Below are positions 24,600 to 33,423 of a stretch of 41,000 nucleotides of DNA, piece by piece. Where the stretch lies: contig NZ_PYWN01000056.1 of NCBI RefSeq assembly GCF_003049505.1, forward strand, positions 1-41,000, given 5' to 3'. This DNA is from Metasolibacillus meyeri. GTDB lineage: Bacteria; Bacillota; Bacilli; Bacillales_A; Planococcaceae. The stretch's first letter is position 1; every line of letters begins with the position of its first letter. Both the position numbers and the translations under genes were made by a program. Below the pieces are notes generated by a model. It searched no databases. It was not told the origin of the DNA and saw only the letters and a list, made by a program, of their open reading frames with translations.

Positions 24600-26204
24600 T
24601 TACTTAGAAATCGAAACGTTTGTCCCATTTGGATGAACAATTTGCACTGAGTTATCAGGTGATACAGTGAAGCCTTGAACTTTTTTATTAATGGCCGCAA
24701 CAGCCTCTGTCGCTTCTAGCTCAATACGTGGCACATCCGCTAAAATCAGTTTTAATGCCTCTTTATAAATTTCTGCACGCTCTTCTTGTACAACTGTTTC
24801 AGAAACAGCACGAGCTAATAGTGCATCTACCTCTGGGTTGCTATAGCCTTTACCATTACCAAGCGCACCAATTTGATTTGTGCTAAATAGCTGATATAAG
24901 AAGAAGTATGGGTCTGGATACCATGTCCATCCACCAATATTCATTGGTGCATTGCCTTTTGCAACCATGTCGCTGTAAGTACCCCATTCCACAACTTTAA
25001 TTTCAACGTCAATGTTTAAGTTATTTTTTAATTGACTTTGGAAAATCGTTGCATATGGAACGCGCGCTTGCGATGCGTAAATTTCCGTTTTGAAGCCATC
25101 TGGATAGCCAGCCTCTGCTAAAAGTTGTTTTGCTTTTTCTGGGTCGTATTTTGGTACTAGATCAATTAATGATGCATCATAGCCCCATGAACCTGGAGGT
25201 AATGGTAAATAAGATACTTCGCCGCCGCCCCATTGGTTGACACCTGAAATAATCTCTTCTACGTTTGTTGCCATATAAATCGCTTCACGTACACGTTTAT
25301 CCGCTGTTGGACCCACTTTGTTATTTAAATCTAAATAAACAATCGATAGACCTGCATTCGTTAATAGTTCAAGATTGCTATCTTGTTTAATAATCTCACG
25401 GTTTTGTCCTTTGACATCCATTGCGATATCGATATCGCCTGAACGTAGGGCGTTTGTCAGCATATTTTGGTCTGCGATAAATTTCATCGTTAATTTATCA
25501 AGATGAGGCTTTTCACCCCAGTATTCTTCGTTGCGTACTAGCTGTACTTCTTGGTCTTTTTTCCAATCGGTTAATTGGAATGGACCTGTGCCAATAAAAT
25601 GCTCAGAGAAATTATCGCCCCAGCCCTCGACCTCTTCTTTTGGAATAATAATATTCCCCGCATCTGTTAGCATCGCTAATAACGCTGCATTCGGGCCTGC
25701 TAAATGAAGTTCTACTTCATAATCAGAAAGAACCTTCACTTCTGTTACACCATTTAGGCGGTTCATAGCAGATTCGTTAGCAGAGCGCTCTAATGAGTAT
25801 TTCACGTCCTCTGCTGTCATTTCACGCCCATCTTGATATTGACCTTTTTGGAATTTAACACCTTCACGTAGCTTAAATGTGTAGACAAGCATATCATCAG
25901 ATACGCTCCATTCCGTAGCTAATGAAGGAATGACCTCTGATAAATCTTGATTATAAACAACTAATGTATCAGCCATTTGACGTATTACTTGAGATTCATA
26001 AGCTCCAGTGTATTTGATAGGGTCAAAGGTCTTCGCATTTGCTGAAAGACCGACGCTTAATGAACCACATGCTGTTGCTTCTCCATTTGACTCCTGTTCT
26101 TTGCCTGTACTGTTATTATCTCCACCACATGCAGCTAGCACAGAGATGACTAGTGCAAGAATTAATAATAAGAAAGACTTTTGATGAAAGATTTTCTTTG
26201 ACAT
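24600..26204 (-). CDS. Peptide ABC transporter substrate-binding lipoprotein (family 5, DppA/OppA-like)
   Basis: A 534-aa extracytoplasmic binding protein. It has a lipoprotein signal peptide with lipobox LAACGG (Cys near residue 26) and an Asn/Gly/Glu linker. The family 5 hallmarks are SLSVGLSANAKTFDPIKYTG, YTFKLREGVKFQKG, DGREMTAEDVKYSLER, and FIGTGPFQLTDWKK. It would capture a peptide outside the membrane and deliver it to the permeases encoded divergently at 26418-28252. The start ATG has GGAGG upstream. The 213-bp divergent region holds two identical 13-bp sites, so both units are probably regulated together. The ligand cannot be named, but the peptidases in the locus favour di- or oligopeptides. 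Confidence 0.92.
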   Translation of the reverse strand: MSKKIFHQKSFLLLILALVISVLAACGGDNNSTGKEQESNGEATACGSLSVGLSANAKTFDPIKYTGAYESQVIRQMADTLVVYNQDLSEVIPSLATEWSVSDDMLVYTFKLREGVKFQKGQYQDGREMTAEDVKYSLERSANESAMNRLNGVTEVKVLSDYEVELHLAGPNAALLAMLTDAGNIIIPKEEVEGWGDNFSEHFIGTGPFQLTDWKKDQEVQLVRNEEYWGEKPHLDKLTMKFIADQNMLTNALRSGDIDIAMDVKGQNREIIKQDSNLELLTNAGLSIVYLDLNNKVGPTADKRVREAIYMATNVEEIISGVNQWGGGEVSYLPLPPGSWGYDASLIDLVPKYDPEKAKQLLAEAGYPDGFKTEIYASQARVPYATIFQSQLKNNLNIDVEIKVVEWGTYSDMVAKGNAPMNIGGWTWYPDPYFFLYQLFSTNQIGALGNGKGYSNPEVDALLARAVSETVVQEERAEIYKEALKLILADVPRIELEATEAVAAINKKVQGFTVSPDNSVQIVHPNGTNVSISK

Positions 26205-26230
26205 AATATTGCCTCCTTTATTTTTGTTGT

Positions 26231-26243
26231 TTCACAATATGAA
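26231..26243. promoter_or_regulatory. 13-bp direct repeat, copy 1, candidate operator
   Basis: TTCACAATATGAA, with TTCA/TGAA ends as a short inverted repeat. It lies close to the start of the substrate-binding gene. An identical copy is at 26368. Candidate site for the locus IclR regulator; inference only. Confidence 0.4.
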
Positions 26244-26367
26244 CCTATGATTCAAAAATAGGTTTGAACTAAAGTTAGCACTTAACAAATAAAAAGTAAA
26301 TAAAAAATATTAAAAAATTTCAGAAAATTATTTACAAACGAAGTTCGTTAGGTGTAGTATATGATTA

Positions 26368-26380
26368 TTCACAATATGAA
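26368..26380. promoter_or_regulatory. 13-bp direct repeat, copy 2, candidate operator
   Basis: A second exact copy of TTCACAATATGAA, 38 bp before the first permease gene. It extends on the right to AACAATGTTTC. The two copies are 137 bp apart centre to centre, about 13 helical turns, so looping is possible. Confidence 0.4.
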
Positions 26381-26417
26381 ACAATGTTTCTAATAACGGA
26401 AAAGGAGGTTTGGGAAA

Positions 26418-27380
26418 GTGGGATCATTTATTTTAAAAAGGTTAATTAATTTAATTCCTACACTGTTAGTAGTAGGTGTCATCGTCTTTGTCATTACAAG
26501 AATGATTCCCGGTGATCCTGCATCTGTCATGCTTGGCCCACAAGCCAGTGTAGAGGATGTTGAGAACTTACGTGAAGAATTGGGGTTAAATAAATCTTTG
26601 CCTCTGCAATTTATTTCATATATTGCAGACTTAGCACAGCTAAATTTAGGTTACTCCTATTCTTATAGTGAAACGGTATTCAGTTTAATTGCAGAGAGGT
26701 TTCCGAATACGGTTATTCTCGCTATGGCAGCATTATTCATCGCAGCGATCATTGGCATTCCTGCGGGGATTTTAGCAGCAAGAAAGCAAAATACCATCAT
26801 CGATTATGTCGTGATGTTAATTTCTTTAATCGGTGTCTCCATGCCAATCTTTTGGCTAGGTGTCATGTTAGTTTTATTCTTTAGTGTTAATCTCGGTTGG
26901 CTACCAGCGACAGGGATGGGCAATATAGAAGATGGGCTTTGGCCATTTTTCAGGCATTTAATATTGCCAGCCTGTGCCTTAGCAACAATTCCAATGGCTA
27001 CCTTTGCGCGTATTACACGCTCTAGTATGTTGGAAGTAATTTCACAGGATTATATAAAAACAGCGCGCTCTAAGGGACTTAAAGAATATTTAGTTATTGG
27101 CAAGCATGCATTTAAAAATGCCTTAACACCAATTTTAACGGTATTAGGTATGCAAATTTCGAATTTATTAGGCGGCGCAGTCTTAACCGAAACCATCTTT
27201 AGCTGGCCTGGTATGGGACGTCTCATTGTTGAGGCGATTGATAAGCGTGATTTTGTTGTAGTACAAGGCACTGTTATTTTTATAGCCTTTATTTTCGTGC
27301 TCGTGAATTTAATTGTCGATGTGCTTTATAAAGTAGTAAATCCAAAAGTAAATTTAGATTCGAATGGAGGGAAAAAATAG
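26418..27380 (+). CDS. Peptide ABC transporter permease (DppB-like)
   Basis: A 320-aa inner-membrane permease. Six hydrophobic segments start with LINLIPTLLVVGVIVFVITRM. The N-terminal PGDPASVMLGPQAS segment and the EAA loop (SMLEVISQDYIKTARSKGLKEYLVIGKHAFKNALTP), which contacts the ATPases, are characteristic of DppB/OppB. GTG start with AAGGAGG nine bases upstream. It pairs with the DppC-like permease 2 nt downstream to form the translocation channel. First gene of a plus-strand operon that runs at least to 32505. Confidence 0.93.
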   Translation: MGSFILKRLINLIPTLLVVGVIVFVITRMIPGDPASVMLGPQASVEDVENLREELGLNKSLPLQFISYIADLAQLNLGYSYSYSETVFSLIAERFPNTVILAMAALFIAAIIGIPAGILAARKQNTIIDYVVMLISLIGVSMPIFWLGVMLVLFFSVNLGWLPATGMGNIEDGLWPFFRHLILPACALATIPMATFARITRSSMLEVISQDYIKTARSKGLKEYLVIGKHAFKNALTPILTVLGMQISNLLGGAVLTETIFSWPGMGRLIVEAIDKRDFVVVQGTVIFIAFIFVLVNLIVDVLYKVVNPKVNLDSNGGKK

Positions 27381-27382
27381 CT

Positions 27383-28252
27383 ATGGCTCAAGCGATGACA
27401 AATGATGCGAAAAAGAAAAAAAATACATTAGTTCGCAAATTATTAAAAAACAAGCTAGCATCAATCGGTTTAATTATTGTAGCTTTTATGACCGTTGTAG
27501 CTATTTTTGCTCCATGGATTGCGACACATCCACCGAATGAAATGGTTGTTGGCAAAGCATTTCTACCTATTAACACAGAGGGACATTTACTTGGCACGGA
27601 TAACTATGGTCGTGATTTATTTAGTCGCCTTGTGTATGGTGCGCGTATTTCCATTGTCGTTGGGATTGCCGCTGTATTATTCGGTGCGGTATTTGGTACG
27701 CTGCTCGGCTTAGTGGCGGGCTACTTTGGTGGTCGCTTAGACTCCATGATTATGCGTACAATGGATGGCTTGTTTGCATTTCCTTTCATTTTATTAGCGA
27801 TTACCTTGATGACAGTTTTAGGACAAGGCTTAGTCAACGTTATTGTAGCCATTGGTATTGCCAATATCCCAGGCTTTGCACGGCTCGTTCGTGGACAGGT
27901 GCTTAGTGTAAAGGAAGAGGAGTTTATTGAAGTAACACATTCATTAGGTGCAACACATCGCCGTATTATTTTCAGTCATATTTTGCCGAATTGCTTAGCG
28001 CCATTAATCGTTTATGGCACGATGAGCACGGCTGGCGCGATTATTTCGGAGGCAGCACTAAGCTTTTTAGGATTAGGGGTTCAGCCACCTACATCCTCAT
28101 GGGGAAGTATTTTAAAGGATGGTAAGGATTTCTTAGTATTAAATCCTCAAATGGCAACATTGTCAGGAATCTGTATTTTAGTAACAGTATTAGGTATTAA
28201 CTTATTAGGTGACGGTCTACGTGACGCGCTTGATCCAAAAATGAAGGTGTAA
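27383..28252 (+). CDS. Peptide ABC transporter permease (DppC-like)
   Basis: A 289-aa permease with the N-terminal DppC/OppC extension (LLKNKLASIGLIIVAFMTVVAIFAPWIA) and HLLGTDNYGRDLFSRLVYGARISI, the family signature. The EAA loop is EEEFIEVTHSLGATHRRIIFSHILPNCLAP. Six membrane segments are expected. It starts 2 nt after the DppB-like gene with GGAGGG upstream and forms the channel with it. The two ATPase genes follow. Confidence 0.93.
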   Translation: MAQAMTNDAKKKKNTLVRKLLKNKLASIGLIIVAFMTVVAIFAPWIATHPPNEMVVGKAFLPINTEGHLLGTDNYGRDLFSRLVYGARISIVVGIAAVLFGAVFGTLLGLVAGYFGGRLDSMIMRTMDGLFAFPFILLAITLMTVLGQGLVNVIVAIGIANIPGFARLVRGQVLSVKEEEFIEVTHSLGATHRRIIFSHILPNCLAPLIVYGTMSTAGAIISEAALSFLGLGVQPPTSSWGSILKDGKDFLVLNPQMATLSGICILVTVLGINLLGDGLRDALDPKMKV

Positions 28253-28267
28253 TGGGGAGGTGACAGT

Positions 28268-29287
28268 ATGACAGAACAGTTACTGGATGTAGAAAATTTG
28301 ACAGTAGAATTTAAAAGTAGTGGCACAACGATGAAAGCAGTGAACGGTGTTAATTTACAATTAAATAAAAAGGAAACGCTTGGCATAGTAGGCGAGTCGG
28401 GCTCAGGTAAAAGTGTGACGGCAACTGCTTTAATGCGCTTGATTCCAACACCACCTGGAAAAATAACAGATGGCAAAATTCATTTTAATGGACGCGATTT
28501 ATTGCAGCTATCAGAAAAAGGAATGCGTGGTATACGTGGAAATGAAATATCAATGATTTTCCAAGATCCAATTACAAGCTTAAATCCTGTGCTGACAGTC
28601 GGCAATCAAATCGTTGAGGTGATTCGCGCACATGAAAAGCTTTCTAAAAAAGAGGCGAATGTAAAGGCTGTAGAGATGCTGAAGATGGTAGGGATTCCAG
28701 AGCCTGAAAAACGGCTGAAAATGTATCCTCACGAATTTTCTGGTGGAATGAGACAGCGTGTCATGATTGCGATTGCACTAGCCTGTAATCCGAAGCTGTT
28801 AATAGCGGATGAGCCAACGACAGCATTGGATGTTACCGTACAGGCACAAATTTTAGATTTAATGAAGAAATTACAGCAGGAGCACGATACAGCAATCATT
28901 ATGATTACACATGACTTAGGCGTCGTGTGGGAATTATGTGACAAAGTAAATGTTATGTACGCTGGGCGCACTGTAGAATCAACAACGACGAAGCAACTAT
29001 ATGAAAGCTCTCTGCATCCCTATACGTGGGGGCTACTTGAGTCGCAAATTACAATGGACACACATGGACAACAGCGCTTGCCTGCCATACCGGGAAGTCC
29101 ACCAGATTTAACGATGCCAATTAACGGCTGTCCCTTTGCAGCAAGATGCCCTATGGCAACAGCGCTTTGTCACACAACAGTACCTGAATTAGTGGAAGTA
29201 AGAGACCAGCATTTTGTCGCTTGTCATTTGCAATCGAAGGAGCAAATTATCCCGCGTAAGGAGGGGATTTTTAATGCAGCAAAATAA
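28268..29287 (+). CDS. Peptide ABC transporter ATP-binding protein (DppD-like)
   Basis: A 339-aa ATPase that powers uptake. Walker A GESGSGKS (near residue 40), signature FSGGMRQRV (near 159), Walker [13 protein letters not shown] (near 178) and the H-loop MITHDLGVV are complete. The C-terminal peptide-transporter domain has four cysteines: [15 protein letters not shown] and ACHL. These positions can hold an iron-sulphur cluster in some DppD/DppF proteins. GGGGAGGTGA upstream of the ATG. Its 3' end overlaps the DppF-like gene by 14 nt, so the two subunits are made together. Confidence 0.94.
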   Translation: MTEQLLDVENLTVEFKSSGTTMKAVNGVNLQLNKKETLGIVGESGSGKSVTATALMRLIPTPPGKITDGKIHFNGRDLLQLSEKGMRGIRGNEISMIFQDPITSLNPVLTVGNQIVEVIRAHEKLSKKEANVKAVEMLKMVGIPEPEKRLKMYPHEFSGGMRQRVMIAIALACNPKLLIADEPTTALDVTVQAQILDLMKKLQQEHDTAIIMITHDLGVVWELCDKVNVMYAGRTVESTTTKQLYESSLHPYTWGLLESQITMDTHGQQRLPAIPGSPPDLTMPINGCPFAARCPMATALCHTTVPELVEVRDQHFVACHLQSKEQIIPRKEGIFNAAK

Positions 29288-30263
29288 AGAGCTCGTATTA
29301 AAAGTAAGCAATTTAAAAAAGCATTTTCCAATTAAAAATTCGATTCCTTTTAAAAAGGTAACGCAGCATGTAAAGGCAGTTGATGGTGTTAGCTTTGAGC
29401 TATATAAAGGCGAAACATTAGGCATTGTTGGCGAGTCAGGCTGTGGCAAATCGACCGTTGCACGCCTTATCAATCAACTGATTACCCCAACAGAAGGGAC
29501 GGTTGAGTTTAAGGGTGTGGATTTAGCTAGTTTAAATCCTGCGGACATTCGCGCAGCGCGTAAATCGATTCAAATGGTCTTTCAAAATCCATATGCATCA
29601 CTTGATCCAAGAAAAACGATTGAATATTTAATTGCAGAGCCAATGGTGATTCATGGAATTGGTGATGATGCTAGAAGGAAAAAGCGCGTTGTAGAGCTGC
29701 TTGAAACAGTGGGCTTAAGCGATTACCATGCAAAGCGTCATCCACATGAATTTTCAGGTGGTCAAAGACAGCGTATTAACATTGCACGTGCACTTGCTCT
29801 AAATCCAGATATCGTCGTATGTGATGAGCCTGTTTCCGCACTTGATGTATCCGTTCAAGCACAAGTAATTAATTTATTAAAAGATTTACAAAAAGACTTT
29901 GGGCTGACATATATTTTTATTTCGCATGACTTAAATGTTGTCAACTATATGTGTGACCGCATTGCTGTCATGTATTTAGGCAAAATTGTGGAGATGGGCA
30001 CATATGAGGAGATTTATAGCAATCCACAGCATCCTTATACACAGGCACTACTGTCCGCAATACCGAAAGAAAATCCATTTGATACAAAGGATCGCATTAT
30101 TTTATCTGGCGATGTACCTAGTCCTGTGAATCCACCAAGTGGCTGTGCATTTCATAAACGCTGCCGCTTTGCGATGGAGAAATGCGCACAAATTCAGCCC
30201 CAGCTCGATACATTGACAAATACACATCAAGTATCTTGCCATCTATTTGAACAAACAAAATAA
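29274..30263 (+). CDS. Peptide ABC transporter ATP-binding protein (DppF-like)
   Basis: A 329-aa second ATPase forming a heterodimer with DppD. Walker A GESGCGKST, signature FSGGQRQRI, Walker B IVVCDEPVSALD and FISHDLNVV are intact. Its C-terminal domain again has four cysteines (GCAFHKRCRFAMEKC, SCHL). The start ATG at 29274 is chosen because AAGGAGGGG precedes it; an earlier in-frame ATG at 29214 lies well inside dppD and has no binding site. Confidence 0.94.
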   Translation: MQQNKELVLKVSNLKKHFPIKNSIPFKKVTQHVKAVDGVSFELYKGETLGIVGESGCGKSTVARLINQLITPTEGTVEFKGVDLASLNPADIRAARKSIQMVFQNPYASLDPRKTIEYLIAEPMVIHGIGDDARRKKRVVELLETVGLSDYHAKRHPHEFSGGQRQRINIARALALNPDIVVCDEPVSALDVSVQAQVINLLKDLQKDFGLTYIFISHDLNVVNYMCDRIAVMYLGKIVEMGTYEEIYSNPQHPYTQALLSAIPKENPFDTKDRIILSGDVPSPVNPPSGCAFHKRCRFAMEKCAQIQPQLDTLTNTHQVSCHLFEQTK

Positions 30264-30290
30264 CGAATTGAAGAAAAAGGAGAAATGACT

Positions 30291-31232
30291 ATGTCTTTAA
30301 AATATGTAATGGAAGTTTATGAATTAATGGATAGCATTCATGTAAGTGGGGAGGTAGTAAAAGACTATTTACATGCAATTAACCCTAATGTAGAGGTAAG
30401 CGTTCAAACAATTGAAGGGGCAAAAGGCTCTACTGATTTTGTGAAAATTGTCGTAAAGGGCAAAAACGGTAAATCTTCAGGCGGTACTGCACCAACTTTA
30501 GGTATTATCGGACGTTTAGGAGGCATTGGTGCAAGACCAGAGATGACAGGCTTCGTATCAGATGGCGATGGCGCATTAGCTTGTATCGCAAGCGCGGCGA
30601 AGGCGATGGATATGGCCTTAAAAGGAGATCAATTAGAAGGCGATGTCATTTTCACTACACATATTTGCCCTGTGGCGCCAACTTTACCACATGACCCTGT
30701 ACCATTTATGGATTCACCTGTGAATATCGGCGTTATGAATCAGCATGAAATCGATGCAGATATGGATGCCATTTTATCGATTGATACAACGAAAGGAAAT
30801 CAAGTTTGTAACCACAAAGGCTTTGCCATTACACCAACTGTCAAAGAGGGTTATATTTTAAAAGTAAGTGATGATCTACTAAATATTTATAAGCAATCTA
30901 CTGGTATTGCACCTGTTGTGTTACCCATTACAACACAGGACATTACACCTTATGGAAACGGTTTATTCCATATTAATAGTATTTTGCAGCCAGCAGTGGC
31001 AACAGCTAGCCCAGTCGTCGGGGTAGCGATTACAACCGAAACGGCTGTTGCGGGCTGTGCAACAGGCGCTACACATGTAGTGGATGTGGAAGGGGCAGTG
31101 CGCTTTTCTTTAGAGGTAGCAAAGGTATTTGGTGTCAATAAATGTAGCTTCTATGATCAAGAGCAATTTGCCTTAATTGAAAAGCTATACGGCAGTATGA
31201 ATCATTTACAAACACAAGGGAGTGAGGTATGA
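30291..31232 (+). CDS. DUF1177 domain protein
   Basis: 313 aa, matching the DUF1177 family over the whole length: GRLGGIGARPEMTGFVSDGD, FTTHICPVAPTLPHDPVPFM, GVMNQHEIDADMDAILSIDT, CNHKGFAITPTVKEGYI. Conserved His, Cys and Asp residues suggest an enzyme, but the family has no known reaction. The ATG at 30291 has AAGGAG eight bases upstream, better than the ATG at 30285. It sits between the transporter ATPases and an M20 peptidase, a placement that points to a step in breakdown of the imported compound. Confidence 0.88.
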   Translation: MSLKYVMEVYELMDSIHVSGEVVKDYLHAINPNVEVSVQTIEGAKGSTDFVKIVVKGKNGKSSGGTAPTLGIIGRLGGIGARPEMTGFVSDGDGALACIASAAKAMDMALKGDQLEGDVIFTTHICPVAPTLPHDPVPFMDSPVNIGVMNQHEIDADMDAILSIDTTKGNQVCNHKGFAITPTVKEGYILKVSDDLLNIYKQSTGIAPVVLPITTQDITPYGNGLFHINSILQPAVATASPVVGVAITTETAVAGCATGATHVVDVEGAVRFSLEVAKVFGVNKCSFYDQEQFALIEKLYGSMNHLQTQGSEV

Positions 31233-31236
31233 GTCT

Positions 31237-32505
31237 ATGGAAAATTTACAAGATTTAAAGCTTCGATTAATCGATGAGGTTGAAAATAATAAAGAAGAGC
31301 TACTTGATTTATGTGCAAGATTAATTCAGATTCCAAGTGTAAACCCACCCGGTGATACAACGGAAATTACGGAGCTCATTGAAAATTATTTAAGCGAAGT
31401 AAATATTGCCTACGAAAAATATGAATCTGCCGATAAAATGTTTAATTTAGTCGCGAAAATTGGCAATGGTGATGGCAAAGAGCTCGTTTATTGTGGGCAT
31501 ACGGATGTTGTGCCAGTAGGTGATTTATCGAAATGGGATTTTGATCCGTTTTCGGGTGAAATTAAAGATGGCTGGATGCTTGGACGTGGCGCTAGCGATA
31601 TGAAAACAGGGCTTGCTGGTATTATTTTTGCCGTGAAAATGTTGAAAAAATTAAATATCAAGCTACCAGGACATCTGACATTAGCCATCGTACCAGATGA
31701 AGAAACGGGTGGAGAGTATGGTGTGCCATGGCTTTTAGAACGAGGTTTAGTAACAGGAGATGGTTGTTTGATTGCAGAGCCCTCATCGTATTTAAACCCT
31801 ACCATTGGGCAAAAGGGCTCTTATTGGTTTGAGCTTGAAACGCGCGGTGAGCCAGGGCATGGCAGTTTATCACCGATAGCAGGGAAAAATGCAATTGTCG
31901 ATGCGATTCGCGCGATTGAGGAAATTCGTTCATTATGGGATGTGAACATTCAAATACCTGAAGAGGTACAGCCTTTAATTGATGTTTCCAAAAAGTATAT
32001 GCGAGAAGTTGAAACAGACCGCTTGAAATATCAAGAAGTATTAGAGAAAATTACTGTAAATATTGGTACAATAGAAGGAGGAACAAAATCTAACGTTATT
32101 CCTGATTATTGTAAAGTACAGGTCGATTGTCGTTTACCATTTGGTATTACACAGGAAGAAGTAACCGCTATTTTGATAGAGAAATTAGATGCGTTAAATA
32201 TTGATTATTCAATGAAGCGCTTTGGCTTTAAAAGTGTAGCAAACTATACTTCTGCTGAGGACCCAGTATGTCAAGCGATTGTAGAGAATATTTCACTCGT
32301 TACAGGTCAAGAGGCATATGGTGTGATGCAGTGGGCAAGCAGTGATGCGCGCCATTTTAGACAATACAATATTCCGGTATTACAATATGGCCCTGCGTAT
32401 TTGCCAAGCATTCATGGCTATAATGAAAAAGTGCAAGTGGATGCGATTATACGCTGTGCTAAAGTGTATATTGCTGCGGCAATTGATTTCTTGTACAACA
32501 AGTAA
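31237..32505 (+). CDS. M20 family peptidase (ArgE/DapE-like)
   Basis: A 422-aa cytoplasmic metallopeptidase/deacylase with a di-zinc site: YCGHTDVVPVGD near residue 87, GRGASDMKTGLAG near 117, the catalytic PDEETGGEYG near 154 and IAEPSS near 181, plus a C-terminal histidine in IHGYNEKV. A dimerisation lid domain lies between. M20 enzymes cut dipeptides or remove acyl groups from amino acids. ATG at 31237 with GGGAGTGAGG upstream; it follows the DUF1177 gene by 4 nt. It probably processes the peptide brought in by the Dpp-like transporter. Confidence 0.92.
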   Translation: MENLQDLKLRLIDEVENNKEELLDLCARLIQIPSVNPPGDTTEITELIENYLSEVNIAYEKYESADKMFNLVAKIGNGDGKELVYCGHTDVVPVGDLSKWDFDPFSGEIKDGWMLGRGASDMKTGLAGIIFAVKMLKKLNIKLPGHLTLAIVPDEETGGEYGVPWLLERGLVTGDGCLIAEPSSYLNPTIGQKGSYWFELETRGEPGHGSLSPIAGKNAIVDAIRAIEEIRSLWDVNIQIPEEVQPLIDVSKKYMREVETDRLKYQEVLEKITVNIGTIEGGTKSNVIPDYCKVQVDCRLPFGITQEEVTAILIEKLDALNIDYSMKRFGFKSVANYTSAEDPVCQAIVENISLVTGQEAYGVMQWASSDARHFRQYNIPVLQYGPAYLPSIHGYNEKVQVDAIIRCAKVYIAAAIDFLYNK

Positions 32506-32526
32506 GAGAGGACATTCTCTCTTACT
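32501..32526 (+). terminator. Hairpin at the end of the transporter operon
   Basis: A perfect 10-bp stem, AGTAAGAGAG (32501-32510) with CTCTCTTACT (32517-32526), contains the M20 stop codon. A second imperfect hairpin (GGAGCTGTCT with AGACAGTTCC, about 32537-32570) follows. Neither has a strong T tract, so read-through into the regulator is possible. Confidence 0.5.
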
Positions 32527-32648
32527 TATACAAAGGGAGCTGTCTGAAAAGCCATTTTGAGACAGTTCCTTTGCGCCGAGGGTGGTGCTTAGCAAAGAGG
32601 CTAAGTGTCGGGCAGCACCAACATTAATAGTATAAAAGGGTGAGAGAA

Positions 32649-33410
32649 ATGTTAAAAACTCTAAATTTATCGATTGCTGTTTTAAGAATGTTCACAAAGG
32701 AAAAGCCAACTTGGGGTGGTCGTGAGTTAGCTGTTGCAATGGATTTAAACCATACAAACCTCTATCGAATTTTAGAAACGTTTGAGATGAATGGATTCAT
32801 AACAAAAGATCCTGTTACGAAAAAATATTCGTTAGGCATTGCGCTTTGGGAGCTTGGGATGAATATGTATGATTCTTTAAACATCGACCAATTATGTATT
32901 CCTATTTTAGAAGATTTACAAAAAGAAACGGGTGAAACAGCCATTTTCACGGTTTTAAATGGTTTGGAAGCATTAACGTTGTTAAAGGTAGAGCCAGAAA
33001 ACAAAGTAAGATTTTCTGTATCACGTGGCAGTAGAACACCTCTATATGTAGGCGCATCCTATCGATCTATGCTTGCTTATTTAACGGAGGAGCAAATTTC
33101 AAAGGTGATTGATCAGCCGCTAGTTGCTTATACGGAGCGAACGATGGTAGATGCCAATGAAATACGCCAAGAGCTAGAAAATATTCGCACAAAGGGCTAT
33201 GCGGTGAGCCAAGGAGAATATACGGTAGATGTATTAGCCGTTGCCATGCCTATTTTTGATAGCAATCAACAAATTGTCGCATCGGTTACAGTTTCTGGCC
33301 CTCTATATCGCTTTACAGAGCAAAAGATTGAAGAGGTGATTGAACCATTAGCACGTACAAAGAAAGCAATTGAATCAATTATTGGCCGCTATCATTTGAA
33401 TTTCAATTAA
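32649..33410 (+). CDS. IclR family transcriptional regulator
   Basis: A 253-aa DNA-binding regulator. An N-terminal winged helix covers about residues 1-65 (LSIAVLRMFTKEKPTWGGRE, then MDLNHTNLYRILETFEMNGF). The C-terminal effector domain runs from about 70 to the end (LGIALWELGM, GETAIFTVLNGLEALTLLKV, VSQGEYTVDVLAVAMPIFD). ATG at 32649 preferred over a GTG at 32640 by spacing to AAAAGGG. It lies inside the peptide locus between the M20 peptidase and the aminopeptidase and is the natural candidate to control it. IclR sites are often imperfect palindromes; the paired 13-bp sites at 26231 and 26368 could be its targets. Confidence 0.9.
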   Translation: MLKTLNLSIAVLRMFTKEKPTWGGRELAVAMDLNHTNLYRILETFEMNGFITKDPVTKKYSLGIALWELGMNMYDSLNIDQLCIPILEDLQKETGETAIFTVLNGLEALTLLKVEPENKVRFSVSRGSRTPLYVGASYRSMLAYLTEEQISKVIDQPLVAYTERTMVDANEIRQELENIRTKGYAVSQGEYTVDVLAVAMPIFDSNQQIVASVTVSGPLYRFTEQKIEEVIEPLARTKKAIESIIGRYHLNFN

Positions 33411-33423
33411 GGAGAGGAACATT

